From: Alphaproteobacteria bacterium
GTDB lineage: Bacteria > Pseudomonadota > Alphaproteobacteria > Reyranellales > Reyranellaceae
Length of the DNA: 64,000 nt
NCBI GenBank assembly: GCA_019635875.1
Contig: JAHBYP010000013.1
Location: forward strand, 1-64,000
Reading direction: 5' to 3'
The number at the start of each line of letters is the position of its first letter. Within the stretch, counting starts at the first letter, position 1. Positions 27,840 through 36,079 of the stretch are shown in pieces. The position numbers were made by a program, and so were the translations under genes. Under the pieces are notes generated by a model. That model was not told the origin of the DNA. It searched no databases and saw only the letters and a program-made list of their open reading frames with translations.

Positions 27840-28328
27840 TCAGGTCGCCTTGGACAGGGCGAGATCGTAGGTGATCACGCTGCCACCGGTCGCGTCCGTG
27901 CCGGTGAAGGCCTGCTCGAGGTACTTGGTCTCGATCTTGGTGAAGTTCAGCGACAGCGACTCGTGCGGGCGATCGCCGCCCGAAGAGAAGGACATGCCGC
28001 TGACCAGCGTGTTCGTCAGCTTGATGTACATGAAAGTGTTGTCGGCGCCGCCGCTGGTCGACGTGAAGTCGATCGTGACGTCCTTGCCGTCGGTGTTCTT
28101 GACCAGTTCCTGCCAGAGCGGGCCCGAGGCCGAGTCCAGCATCTTGGTCACCACGATCTCGCTCACGTTGCAGGTCGAGGCTTCGCGATTCTCGGCGCTG
28201 CCCACCGGGGTGGAGATGCCGCGACCGATGCCCCACTGGCAGGATTGCAGCGTGATCCAGTTGGTGTGCGATTCCGCCGTCGAGTCGCCCGCGACGCCGC
28301 CGCCATCGTATTCCATATAAATAGCCAT
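27840..28328 (-). CDS. hcp: T6SS tube protein Hcp, type A copy 1
   Basis: 162 residues of the Hcp/TssD family: MAIYMEYDG start, WITLQSCQWG.GRGI in the first strands, EIVVTKMLDSASGPLWQEL, VTIDFTSTSG, KLTNTLVSGMSFSSGGDRP.ESLSLNFTKIE and a final ITYDLAL strand. Hcp hexamers stack into the inner tube and also chaperone small effectors. A strong GGAGGACAC site precedes the ATG. It differs from copy 2 (29540) at only two residues (His/Ser before ESLSL and Asp/Gly in GT.ATG). Spacing of 58 bases from the upstream type B gene suggests co-transcription. Confidence 0.95.
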   Translation of the reverse strand: MAIYMEYDGGGVAGDSTAESHTNWITLQSCQWGIGRGISTPVGSAENREASTCNVSEIVVTKMLDSASGPLWQELVKNTDGKDVTIDFTSTSGGADNTFMYIKLTNTLVSGMSFSSGGDRPHESLSLNFTKIETKYLEQAFTGTDATGGSVITYDLALSKAT

Positions 28329-28386
28329 TGTGTCCTCCGTTAGGGCCGCTGGGGCCCAGGTGTTGGTGTGCGATCCGTAGCGTGGC

Positions 28387-28869
28387 TCAGGTGGCCACCG
28401 CCGTGGCGAGATCGTAGGTGACGGTGAACGGCGTGGCGGCTTCGGTGCTCTCGACCGCCTGGTTGTGGAACGTCGACTCGATCTTGGTGAAGTTGATCGA
28501 CACCGACTCCGTCGGACGGTCGCCGCCGGAGCTCACCGAGAAGCCGCTCACCAGCGAGTTCGTCAGCTTCAGCTCCATGATGGTGTTGACGCCCTCGTTG
28601 CTGGTCGTCGTCAGGTGGATGGTGACGTCCTCGCCGTCGGTGCCGACGTAGGACCGCTTCAGCAGCTCGGGGGAGGCGTTGTCCTGCGCCTTGGTGATCA
28701 CCACCTCGCTGATCGAGACCATCGAGGCTTCGCGGTTCTTGCTCGAACCGGTCGCCGTGCCGATCGCGCGGCCGCCGCCCCACTGGATCGAGCCGCAGGT
28801 GATCCACTCCTCGTGGGACTGCGCCGTCGAACTGCCGCCAATGCTCGCATACTTCATGTAGATCGCCAT
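28387..28869 (-). CDS. hcp: T6SS tube protein Hcp, type B copy 1
   Basis: 160 residues, Hcp family: MAIYMKYASIGGSS, HEEWITC.SI.WGGGRAIG, SEVVITKAQDNASPELLKRSY, VTIHLTTTSN, LVSGFSVSSGGDRPTESVSINFTKIE, VTYDLATA. It is clearly distinct from types A and C yet shares the GGDRP.ES loop with A. The ribosome-binding site AAGGAGGAGC is one of the strongest in the window. Five residues differ from copy 2 (30087), e.g. Gly/Glu and Gln/Ser in the C.SI.WGGG segment. It lies within unit 1 of the tandem duplication. Confidence 0.95.
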   Translation of the reverse strand: MAIYMKYASIGGSSTAQSHEEWITCGSIQWGGGRAIGTATGSSKNREASMVSISEVVITKAQDNASPELLKRSYVGTDGEDVTIHLTTTSNEGVNTIMELKLTNSLVSGFSVSSGGDRPTESVSINFTKIESTFHNQAVESTEAATPFTVTYDLATAVAT

Positions 28870-28971
28870 TTTGCTCCTCCTTCTGGACCGGGTGCCCGAT
28901 CCGCCTGATCTGTCGTTCGGGCGATCTGACCATCTCGCCCCTGAGCAGCTACCCCGGCCAGTTCTGGGGCG

Positions 28972-29442
28972 TCAGCCCTTCGATAGGTTGTAGGACTGCA
29001 CGAACGGCTTGCTGGTCTTCGTGCCCTGCTGCGCCATGTCGTAGAAGGTGCCCTCGATCTCGGTGAAGTTGAACGAGATCTGCTCGACCGGCTTGTCGTC
29101 GGCATGGCCGGACGATGCGAACGAGCTTACCAGCACGTTGGTGAGCTTCATCTTCTGGTAGATCAGCTCGCCGCCCTGCGATGTCGTGGTCCAGACGATC
29201 TCGACCGTCTTGGGATCGCCCACCAGGTGTTCGCGCCACAGCTTGCCGCTCGCATGGTCGCGGTCCTTGGTGACCACGACCTCGCGCATCTGCACCGCGC
29301 TCTTGGCGCGATGGCCGACTTCTCCGGACGTCGTGACGCCGCGCGAGGAACCCCACTGCACCGAGTGCAGGTTGATCCAACCGGCATGGCCCTCGGCCGT
29401 GACGTCGCCGTCGACGCCGTCGTAATTCATGTAGATCGGCAT
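28972..29442 (-). CDS. hcp: T6SS tube protein Hcp, type C
   Basis: 156 residues from the ATG at 29442 (GGGAG precedes it); an upstream in-frame ATG would add a leader spanning the terminator hairpin and is rejected. Hcp features: MPIYMNYDG, HAGWINLHSVQWGSSRGV, REVVVTKDRDHASGKLWREHL, VEIVWTTTSQGG, YQKMKLTNVLVSSFASSGHADDKPVEQISFNFTEIEG. The DDKPVEQ loop replaces the GGDRP.ES of types A and B, so surface-exposed effector or tube contacts should differ. It starts 43 bases beyond a terminator hairpin, so it may be expressed less than the A and B genes. Confidence 0.93.
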   Translation of the reverse strand: MPIYMNYDGVDGDVTAEGHAGWINLHSVQWGSSRGVTTSGEVGHRAKSAVQMREVVVTKDRDHASGKLWREHLVGDPKTVEIVWTTTSQGGELIYQKMKLTNVLVSSFASSGHADDKPVEQISFNFTEIEGTFYDMAQQGTKTSKPFVQSYNLSKG

Positions 29443-29485
29443 ATCATGGCTCCCTGCCCAGGAAGGGGCGTGCTGCCAGCAAAAC

Positions 29486-29511
29486 GGCGCGGCGTTCACA
29501 CGCCGCGCCGA
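29486..29511 (-). terminator. Intrinsic terminator between hcp type A copy 2 and hcp type C
   Basis: A perfect 10-base GC stem (CGGCGCGGCG / CGCCGCGCCG) with the loop TGTGAA on the minus strand is followed directly by TTTT. It lies 29 bases past the hcp stop at 29540. This is the clearest rho-independent terminator in the window and should end or attenuate the upstream hcp transcript. Confidence 0.8.
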
Positions 29512-29539
29512 TCGCGATATCGGTACTCGGCCGCGGCGA

Positions 29540-30028
29540 TCAGGTCGCCTTGGACAGGGCGAGATCGTAGGTGATCACGCTGCCGCCGGTCGCGCCCGTG
29601 CCGGTGAAGGCCTGCTCGAGGTACTTGGTCTCGATCTTGGTGAAGTTCAGCGACAGCGACTCGCTCGGGCGATCGCCGCCCGAAGAGAAGGACATGCCGC
29701 TGACCAGCGTGTTCGTCAGCTTGATGTACATGAAGGTGTTGTCGGCGCCGCCGCTGGTCGACGTGAAGTCGATCGTGACGTCCTTGCCGTCGGTGTTCTT
29801 GACCAGTTCCTGCCAGAGCGGGCCCGAGGCCGAGTCCAGCATCTTGGTCACCACGATCTCGCTCACGTTGCAGGTCGAGGCTTCGCGATTCTCGGCGCTG
29901 CCCACCGGGGTGGAGATGCCGCGACCGATGCCCCACTGGCAGGATTGCAGCGTGATCCAGTTGGTGTGCGATTCCGCCGTCGAGTCGCCCGCGACGCCGC
30001 CGCCATCGTATTCCATATAAATAGCCAT
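29540..30028 (-). CDS. hcp: T6SS tube protein Hcp, type A copy 2
   Basis: 162 residues, 160 identical to copy 1 at 27840. It has the full set of Hcp strands (WITLQSCQWG, VTIDFTSTSG, SLNFTKIETKYLEQAF) and the same GGAGGACAC ribosome-binding site. Being in the unit next to clpV and followed by the T-run-bearing terminator, it is likely the better expressed of the twins. Near identity at the DNA level shows the duplication is recent or maintained by gene conversion. Confidence 0.95.
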   Translation of the reverse strand: MAIYMEYDGGGVAGDSTAESHTNWITLQSCQWGIGRGISTPVGSAENREASTCNVSEIVVTKMLDSASGPLWQELVKNTDGKDVTIDFTSTSGGADNTFMYIKLTNTLVSGMSFSSGGDRPSESLSLNFTKIETKYLEQAFTGTGATGGSVITYDLALSKAT

Positions 30029-30086
30029 TGTGTCCTCCGTTAGGGCCGCTGGGGCCCAGGTGTTGGTGTGCGATCCGTAGCGTGGC

Positions 30087-30569
30087 TCAGGTGGCCACCG
30101 CCGTGGCGAGATCGTAGGTGACGGTGAACGGCGTGGCGGCTTCGGTGCTCTCGACCGCCTGGTTGTGGAACGTCGACTCGATCTTGGTGAAGTTCATCGA
30201 CACCGACTCCGACGGACGGTCGCCGCCGGAGCTCACCGAGAAGCCGCTCACCAGCGTGTTGGTCAGCTTCAGCTCCATGATGGTGTTGACGCCCTCGTTG
30301 CTGGTCGTCGTCAGGTGGATGGTGACGTCCTCGCCGTCGGTGCCGACATAGGACCGCTTCAGCAGCTCGGGGGAGGCGTTGTCCTGCGCCTTGGTGATCA
30401 CCACCTCGCTGATCGAGACCATCGAGGCTTCGCGGTTCTTGCTCGAACCGGTCGCCGTGCCGATCGCGCGGCCACCACCCCAGCTGATCGACTCGCAGGT
30501 GATCCACTCCTCGTGGGACTGCGCCGTCGAACTGCCGCCAATGCTCGCATACTTCATGTAGATCGCCAT
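30087..30569 (-). CDS. hcp: T6SS tube protein Hcp, type B copy 2
   Basis: 160 residues, Hcp family, 155 identical to copy 1 at 28387. Here the second strand reads CESISWGGG and the loop reads GGDRPSESVSMNF. The gene begins 123 bases after the clpV stop, with an AAGGAGGAGC site. It is the first hcp downstream of clpV, so either read-through from clpV or a promoter in that gap drives the array. Confidence 0.95.
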   Translation of the reverse strand: MAIYMKYASIGGSSTAQSHEEWITCESISWGGGRAIGTATGSSKNREASMVSISEVVITKAQDNASPELLKRSYVGTDGEDVTIHLTTTSNEGVNTIMELKLTNTLVSGFSVSSGGDRPSESVSMNFTKIESTFHNQAVESTEAATPFTVTYDLATAVAT

Positions 30570-30692
30570 TTTGCTCCTCCTTCTGGACCGGGTGCCCGAT
30601 CCGCCTGATCTGTCGTTCGGGCGATCTGACCATCTCGCCCCTGAGCAGCCACTCGCCGCCGCCCCCGACGCTCACCCACTCATACTGAGTGA

Positions 30693-33332
30693 TTACTCAA
30701 TCTTGTACTCGAACTTCCCGTCCTTGTCCACCCCCACATGCACTTTGTTGATAACTTGGCCGTCGGCGAGGGCCGAAAGGAAGTGGCCGGACAACTCCGG
30801 AAGCATGGTGCGCTGGATGATCTGCTCGATATTGCGTGCGCCGGACTCGACCTCGGTGCAACGCGCGGCGATGGCGTCGACCATCGCCTCGTCGTAAACC
30901 ATTGTCGCTTTGTAGTTTTCCGCCACCCGCTTGACCACCCGACCGAGCTGCAGCCGGACGATCTTCTTGATCGTCGAGTCGTCGAGCGGGTAGTAGGGCA
31001 CGACCGTGATGCGGCCGATGAAGGCCGGCTTGAAGGTCTTCAGCAGCTCCGGATGCAGCGAGCTGGCCAGCGCCTCGGGGTTCGGCCTGGTATCCGGATC
31101 GGCGCAGAGCTTGGAGATCAGCTCGGTGCCGGCGTTCGACGTCAGGATGATGACAGTATTCTTGAAGTCAATGTCGCGGCCTTCGCCGTCGCGCAGCATG
31201 CCCTTGTCGAACACCTGGTAGAACACGTCCTGGACGCCCGGGTGGGCCTTCTCGACCTCGTCGAGCAGCACCACCGAATAGGGGTGGCGCCGCACGGCCT
31301 CGGTGAGCACGCCACCTTCGCCGTAGCCGACATAGCCCGGCGGCGAGCCAACGAGCATCGAGACTTTGTGCTCCTCCTTGAACTCCGACATGTTGATGAT
31401 CGTCAGCGCCTGGTCGCCGCCGTACATTTCCTCGGCCAGCGTCAGCGCGGTTTCGGTCTTGCCGGTGCCCGACGTGCCGGCGAGCATGAACACGCCCAGC
31501 GGCTTGCGCGGATCCTGCATGCGTGCGCGCGCCGTGCGCATGCCCTTGGCGATGATCTCCAGCGCGTGATCCTGGCCGATGACCCGCTCGGCCATCTTGT
31601 CCTTCAGGTTCAGCACGGTGCGGATCTGGTCGCCCAGCATGCGGCCGACCGGAATGCCGGTCCAGTCGCCGACGATGGCCGCCGCCGCCTGGGCGTCGAC
31701 CAGCGGCAGCACCAGCGGCGTCTCGCCCTGCAGCCTCTTGAGCGCTTCCCACTTCTCGTCGAGCGACGCCTTCTTGGCCGGACGTTCGGCCTCGTTGGTT
31801 TCGCCCTCGAGCTCGGCGCGCAGCTTGGTGACCTCGTCGACGAGGACCTTCTCCTGCTTCCAGCGCTCTTCCATCGCCACCAGCTCTTCCTTGAGCTTGG
31901 CCAGCAACTCCTCGCCCTCGGTGATCTCCTCCTGGTGGTCGGTGCCCGCCTGCTGCTCGCGCTTCTGGATGTTGATCAGGTTGTCGAGCAGGCCGATGCG
32001 GCGGCGCAGATCCTCGACCGCCGGCGGCGTCGAGGCGAGACCCATGGCGACGCGCGCGCAGGCAGTGTCGAGCACGCTGATCGCCTTGTCGGGCAATTGC
32101 CGGCCGGCGATGTAGCGGTTGCTCAGCCGCACCGCCTCCTGCACGGCCTCGTCGAGCACGCGCACCTGATGGTGCTTCTCCATGACGTTGGCGATGCCGC
32201 GCAGCATGTCGATGCCCGACTTCTCGTCCGGCTCCTCGACCTTGACCACCTGGAAGCGCCGGGTCAGCGCCGGGTCGCGCTCGAAGTACTTCTTGTACTC
32301 GGCCCAGGTCGTGGCCGCGATCGTGCGCAGCTCGCCGCGCGCCAGCGCCGGCTTCAGCAGGTTCGCGGCGTCGCCCTGGCCGGCCTGGCCACCGGCGCCG
32401 ATCATCATGTGGGCTTCGTCGATGAACATGATGATGGGCTGCGGCGAGGCCTTGACGTCCTGCAGCACGCTGTTCAGCCGGTTCTCGAACTCGCCCTTCA
32501 TGCCGGCGCCGGCCTGCAGCAGGCCGAGATCGAGCACGCGGATGGCGCAGTTCTTCAGCTTCTCCGGCACGTCGCCCTCGGCGATCTTCAGCGCCAGGCC
32601 GTCGACCACCGAGGTCTTGCCGACGCCGGCCTCGCCGGTGAGGATCGGGTTGTTCTGGCGGCGGCGCAGCAGGATGTCGATGCACTGCCGGATCTCGTTG
32701 TCGCGGCCCAGCACCGGATCGAGCTTGCCGGCCTTGGCGCGCGCCGTCAGATCGGTGGTGTAGAGGTCGAGCGCGCCGGTCTTGGCACCGGTCGGTCGCG
32801 GCCCGCCCGGCGTGCCGGCGCCGGACTGCACGTCCTGCGCCACCTCGGCCGCCTTGGCCTCCGACGAGCCTTCCGTCGCGGCGTCGAAGTCGCGGGCCAG
32901 CGCCTCGACGGGAATCTTCGAGAACTGGCTCGACGCGTTGCGCGCGGCGATCGCCATGGTCTCGTCGGTCAGCATCGCCACGAGAATGTGGCCCGAACGC
33001 ACCTGGGGAGAGGACTTGTTGACCGAGGCGAAGAGGTAGGCCTCGCTGGCGAGCTTGACGATCTGCGGTGCGAGCGCCGGCGGTCGTCCGTTGCCTGTCT
33101 TGAATCGGTCGATGGCGCGATTGAGATCAGCGCTCAATCGACCGACATCGGCCTCGTACTTGCCCATGATCTTGGCGATGTCGTTGTCAGGAACGTCGAG
33201 AATCTTCAGCAACCAGTGCTCGATCTCGACATTGTAATTGGTCCTCGACATCGTCAGACCGGCGGCCGCTTCGAGGGCTTTGCGGCAGGGATCATTGAGC
33301 TTGGAGACAAGCGATTTGAGATCAACGGCCAT
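30693..33332 (-). CDS. clpV: T6SS AAA+ ATPase ClpV (TssH)
   Basis: 879 residues. The Clp N-domain (residues ~1-160) starts KSLVSKLNDPCRKALEAAAGLT, which in ClpV includes the helix that binds sheath TssC. The first ATPase ring has Walker A GEAGVGKT at ~233-240, Walker B IMFIDEAH and GAGMKGEFE. A coiled-coil middle domain spans ~400-540. The second ring has GTSGTGKT at ~618-625 and VVLLDEVEKAHP. The clpV/ClpB2-type C-terminal domain follows. ClpV disassembles the contracted sheath for reuse. It heads the minus-strand clpV-hcp cluster; a GGGGGG site lies before the ATG. Confidence 0.96.
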   Translation of the reverse strand: MAVDLKSLVSKLNDPCRKALEAAAGLTMSRTNYNVEIEHWLLKILDVPDNDIAKIMGKYEADVGRLSADLNRAIDRFKTGNGRPPALAPQIVKLASEAYLFASVNKSSPQVRSGHILVAMLTDETMAIAARNASSQFSKIPVEALARDFDAATEGSSEAKAAEVAQDVQSGAGTPGGPRPTGAKTGALDLYTTDLTARAKAGKLDPVLGRDNEIRQCIDILLRRRQNNPILTGEAGVGKTSVVDGLALKIAEGDVPEKLKNCAIRVLDLGLLQAGAGMKGEFENRLNSVLQDVKASPQPIIMFIDEAHMMIGAGGQAGQGDAANLLKPALARGELRTIAATTWAEYKKYFERDPALTRRFQVVKVEEPDEKSGIDMLRGIANVMEKHHQVRVLDEAVQEAVRLSNRYIAGRQLPDKAISVLDTACARVAMGLASTPPAVEDLRRRIGLLDNLINIQKREQQAGTDHQEEITEGEELLAKLKEELVAMEERWKQEKVLVDEVTKLRAELEGETNEAERPAKKASLDEKWEALKRLQGETPLVLPLVDAQAAAAIVGDWTGIPVGRMLGDQIRTVLNLKDKMAERVIGQDHALEIIAKGMRTARARMQDPRKPLGVFMLAGTSGTGKTETALTLAEEMYGGDQALTIINMSEFKEEHKVSMLVGSPPGYVGYGEGGVLTEAVRRHPYSVVLLDEVEKAHPGVQDVFYQVFDKGMLRDGEGRDIDFKNTVIILTSNAGTELISKLCADPDTRPNPEALASSLHPELLKTFKPAFIGRITVVPYYPLDDSTIKKIVRLQLGRVVKRVAENYKATMVYDEAMVDAIAARCTEVESGARNIEQIIQRTMLPELSGHFLSALADGQVINKVHVGVDKDGKFEYKIE

Positions 33333-33447
33333 AGGTCAATTCCCCCCGGCGCGAGGCGCACTGGCGACTAGGTAACGCATCGGCGTTGCGATGCTGTAAC
33401 AGTCCGCTGACCAATCCCTCTCCGGCGCGGTGCGGACTATATAAAGA

Positions 33448-33891
33448 ATGAACAGAAACGTTCACGGAGTCGAGGGGGTGTTCAATCGGAAATCGATTTC
33501 GGTGGCATTGATCCTGGCCGGCGCGCTCGGCGCCACCGCCGTCGCGCTCGGCGCCTGGGCGGCACATGGACTGGAGACCAGCCATGGCCGACGCGCGGCC
33601 GAGCTGGTCGATACCGCCGTGCGCTATCAGCTGGTGCATGCCGTCGCTGTGTGCGCCGCGGTAGCGCTGGCCCGTCTGGTCGACCGCAATGCGGCGGCGG
33701 CACGCTCGATGGTCGTGGCGGCCTGGCTATTTGTCGTCGGAACTGCGCTTTTCTGCGGCTCCCTGCATCTGCTGGCGTTCGGCGCGCCGCGCGGGCTGGG
33801 CGTGGTGGCGCCGTTTGGCGGCCTTGCCCTGGTCGGCGGCTGGCTGGTCGTGGCGCTGGGCGGCTGGCAGGCCGGGCGATCCGCCGATTGA
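33448..33891 (+). CDS. DUF423 small integral membrane protein
   Basis: 147 residues with four predicted membrane helices (ISVALILAGALGATAVALGAWAAHGL; LVHAVAVCAAVALARL; VVAAWLFVVGTALFCGSLHLLAF; VVAPFGGLALVGGWLVVAL). The AAHGLE motif, the YQ..HA pair and FCGSLHLLA are hallmarks of the DUF423 (YgdD) family of inner-membrane proteins of unknown function. A TATAAA -10-like element at ~33439 abuts the ATG. The GTG at 33478, which has GAGGGG before it, may therefore be the true start, giving 137 residues. Confidence 0.88.
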   Translation: MNRNVHGVEGVFNRKSISVALILAGALGATAVALGAWAAHGLETSHGRRAAELVDTAVRYQLVHAVAVCAAVALARLVDRNAAAARSMVVAAWLFVVGTALFCGSLHLLAFGAPRGLGVVAPFGGLALVGGWLVVALGGWQAGRSAD

Positions 33892-33945
33892 TCCGGCCGG
33901 ATCGGGCCTGCGATGCTTCGGACGACCGAGAGCGGGGGATTTGTC

Positions 33946-35214
33946 ATGACCGATACGCCGTTGTGCCCGACCGTGTGCGAGACTCTCGTGGGTCTGCGCG
34001 CTGGCAGCCTGAGCGCGCAGGGGGTGCTCGATGCCTGCTTCGCGCGCTTCCATGCGCGCGAAGCCGCGGTGGGCGCCTGGGAGACGATCGACGAGGCGGC
34101 GGCACGGCGCATCGCCGGCATGAATCTGGTCGGGCCGCTGGCCGGCCTGCCGGTGGGCGTGAAGGACATCATCGACACCGTCGACCTGCCGACCGGCTAT
34201 GGCTCGAAGGCCTTTGTCGGCCATCGTCCGGACGCCGACGCCGCCTGCGTGGCCGCCTTGCGCTATGCCGGCGCCGTGGTCCTGGGCAAGACCGTCAGCA
34301 CCGAGTTCGCCTCGATGCATCCCGGCAGGACGCGCAACCCGCATGACCTGCAACACACGCCGGGCGGCTCCTCCAGCGGCTCCGCCGCCGCGGTGGCCGA
34401 TGGCATGGTGCCGGTGGCCTTGGGGACGCAGACCGCCGGCTCGGTGATTCGCCCGGGCTCGTTCTGTGGCGTGGTTGCCTACAAGGGCTCCTATGGCTGG
34501 ACGGACACCGCCGGCATCCATCCGCTCGCGCCGTCTTTCGACACGCTCGGCTTCTATGCACGCACCGTAGCCGATATCGCGCCGGTGCGCGCGGCGCTGG
34601 CCCGCGACGCAAGGAATCGCGTGACGGCGCGCAAGCCGGTGATTGGCCTGTGCCGCACGCCGCAATGGGACCAGGCGGGCCCAGGCACGAAGCGCGTCGT
34701 CGAAGGTGCGTTCGAGAAGCTGCGCGTCGCCGGCGCCACGGTCTTCGAGGTCGTCTGCCCGCCCTCCTGGGACCGTCTCGTCGAGACCCACCGCCGCTTC
34801 ATGCTGCGCGAGATGCCCGCGGTCTTCGAGAAGATCATCGCCGCGCATGGCGGGAAGATCAGCCAGGGCTTCAAGGACCAGGTCGCCGAGGGCGCGTCGA
34901 TCTCCGCCAGGGAGGCGGCCGTGCTGGCGCAGGAGATCGCCGACCGTCGCGCCGACTTCGCGCGCATGATCGGGCGTGGCGAGATCTGGCTGACGCCGGC
35001 GGCGCCCGACGAGGCGCCCCGGGGCATCGAGCGCACCGGCGATCCGCTGTTCAACCGCCTGTGGACCCTGCTCGGCGGGCCGCTGATGTCGATCCCCGCC
35101 GGCAAGGGCGCCAGGGGCCTGCCGATCGGCGTGCAGCTCGTCGGCGCGCCGGGGACGGACGACGATCTGCTCGACGCCGCCGCCTGGGTCGAGGCGGCTT
35201 TGGAGCACGCCTGA
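33946..35214 (+). CDS. Amidase-signature family hydrolase
   Basis: 422 residues from the ATG at 33946 with GGGGGA upstream. The Ser-cisSer-Lys triad is present: Lys73 in VGVKDIIDT, the GGSSSGSAAAVA glycine/serine loop at ~140-150, and the nucleophile Ser in QTAGSVIRPGSFCG. The substrate-pocket region has KGSYGWTDTAGI. Amidase-signature enzymes hydrolyse carboxamides. The specific substrate is not readable, and GatA is excluded because no GatC/GatB neighbours exist and the gene is short. It lies 54 bases downstream of the DUF423 gene and upstream of a CBS gene. Confidence 0.9.
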   Translation: MTDTPLCPTVCETLVGLRAGSLSAQGVLDACFARFHAREAAVGAWETIDEAAARRIAGMNLVGPLAGLPVGVKDIIDTVDLPTGYGSKAFVGHRPDADAACVAALRYAGAVVLGKTVSTEFASMHPGRTRNPHDLQHTPGGSSSGSAAAVADGMVPVALGTQTAGSVIRPGSFCGVVAYKGSYGWTDTAGIHPLAPSFDTLGFYARTVADIAPVRAALARDARNRVTARKPVIGLCRTPQWDQAGPGTKRVVEGAFEKLRVAGATVFEVVCPPSWDRLVETHRRFMLREMPAVFEKIIAAHGGKISQGFKDQVAEGASISAREAAVLAQEIADRRADFARMIGRGEIWLTPAAPDEAPRGIERTGDPLFNRLWTLLGGPLMSIPAGKGARGLPIGVQLVGAPGTDDDLLDAAAWVEAALEHA

Positions 35215-35299
35215 CGCCGGCGGATTTGCGCCAGGTCAAGGCCCGGTCGGCGATTCCCGCCCATCATGGCGGCGCTCCTGGAAGTGCCGCGAGGTCGCC

Positions 35300-35986
35300 G
35301 TGAAGGCCATCGACATCATGACGGCGGACGTCGTCACCGTCTCGCCTGAGACCAGCGTCTATGAAGCCGCCCGCCTGCTGCTGGGCCGGCGCATCAGCGC
35401 GCTGCCGGTGCTCAATGCCGATGGCCGCCTGGTCGGCCTGATCAGCGAATCCGATCTCATGCGGCGCGGCGAGCTGCGCACGGAGAAGCGACATCCCTGG
35501 TGGCGCGGATTGCTGACCAGCGATCTGCGCCAGGCGTCGGAGTTTCTGCGCTGCCAGGGGCGGCGCGTCGCCGACGTCATGAGCCGCGACGTAATTTGCG
35601 CGCGCGCCTCCATGCCGCTGCGCGAGCTGGCCGAGCTGATGGAGCGCCACGTGATCAAGCGCCTGCCGGTGCTCGACGGACAGCGCCTGATCGGCATCGT
35701 CAGCCGCAGCGACCTGCTGCGCGCCCTGCTGATCCTCGCCCCGGCCGAGGAGACGGTGCCGGAGGTCGACGATCGCGACATCCGCCAGAAGCTGCTCGGG
35801 CAGCTCAAGGCGCGGCACTGGGCCGGTTCGATCGTCGCCAACGTGATCGTCGAGAGGGGCATCGTGCATCTGTGGGGCGAAGCCGCGACCACGCGCGAGA
35901 TCGACGCCTGCCGTGCCTTGGCGGAGACGATCGACGGCGTGCGCGAGGTCCGCAGCCACATGGCCCAGGTCAAGACCGTCATATAG
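35300..35986 (+). CDS. CBS-pair and BON domain protein
   Basis: 228 residues. Two CBS motifs are visible: MTADVVTVSPETSVYEAARLLLGRRISALPVLNADGRLVGLISESDL (~7-55) and MSRDVICARASMPLRELAELMERHVIKRLPVLDGQRLIGIVSRSDLL (~95-140). A BON domain follows (~155-226: DIRQKLLGQL...VIVERGIVHLWGEAATTREIDACRALAETIDGV). CBS pairs sense adenylates and BON domains bind membranes or ligands. This fusion is widespread and uncharacterised in alphaproteobacteria. A perfect palindrome follows 26 bases after the stop. Confidence 0.9.
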   Translation: MKAIDIMTADVVTVSPETSVYEAARLLLGRRISALPVLNADGRLVGLISESDLMRRGELRTEKRHPWWRGLLTSDLRQASEFLRCQGRRVADVMSRDVICARASMPLRELAELMERHVIKRLPVLDGQRLIGIVSRSDLLRALLILAPAEETVPEVDDRDIRQKLLGQLKARHWAGSIVANVIVERGIVHLWGEAATTREIDACRALAETIDGVREVRSHMAQVKTVI

Positions 35987-36012
35987 CCCGGCGTGCCGTC
36001 AATCGGACTCGC

Positions 36013-36079
36013 CTGTCATCCCGAGCGGAGCGAGGGATCCAGGCCGACCGCAGATCCCTCGCTCCGCTCGGGATGACAG
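36013..36079. repeat. Palindromic intergenic repeat, copy 1
   Basis: Perfect 27-base inverted repeat (CTGTCATCCCGAGCGGAGCG.. arm) separated by 13 bases. Related elements occur at 45664 and 52391. Such GTCATCCCGAGCG-type elements are dispersed in many proteobacterial genomes. As RNA it would make a long stable hairpin and could terminate the CBS transcript. Confidence 0.85.

Larger units (their letters stand above)
27421..28949. repeat. hcp tandem duplication, unit 1 (degraded)
   Basis: Unit 1 carries the hcp type-C remnant, hcp type A and hcp type B. It aligns with unit 2 at an offset of 1700 from 27767 to 28949 and 1530 at its left end. The 170-base difference is fully explained by three deletions in the type-C copy (60, 45 net and 65 bases). 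Its left edge is the end of the upstream secreted-protein gene. Confidence 0.9.
28951..30649. repeat. hcp tandem duplication, unit 2 (intact)
   Basis: This 1.7-kb unit carries intact hcp types C, A and B. Its left edge begins with a copy of the last bases of the secreted-protein gene ending at 27437 (CCGGCCAGTTCTG, with the stop TGA changed to TGG). That marks the tandem-duplication joint. The right edge, CTGAGCAGC at 30641-30649, matches 28941-28949. Confidence 0.9.

Noticed and set aside
27421-30649. CRISPR or insertion-sequence explanation for the repeats in the hcp region
   Set aside because: The repeat is a gene-sized tandem duplication with no short repeat-spacer pattern, transposase or terminal inverted repeats.
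30738-33371. An 877-codon plus-strand frame opposite clpV
   Set aside because: Composition is Asp/His/Arg/Leu-rich shadow coding; ClpV on the minus strand has all Walker motifs.
33378-33395. Small dyad GCATCG...CGATGC between clpV and the DUF423 gene
   Set aside because: Six-base arms are expected by chance in this base composition; no supporting feature.
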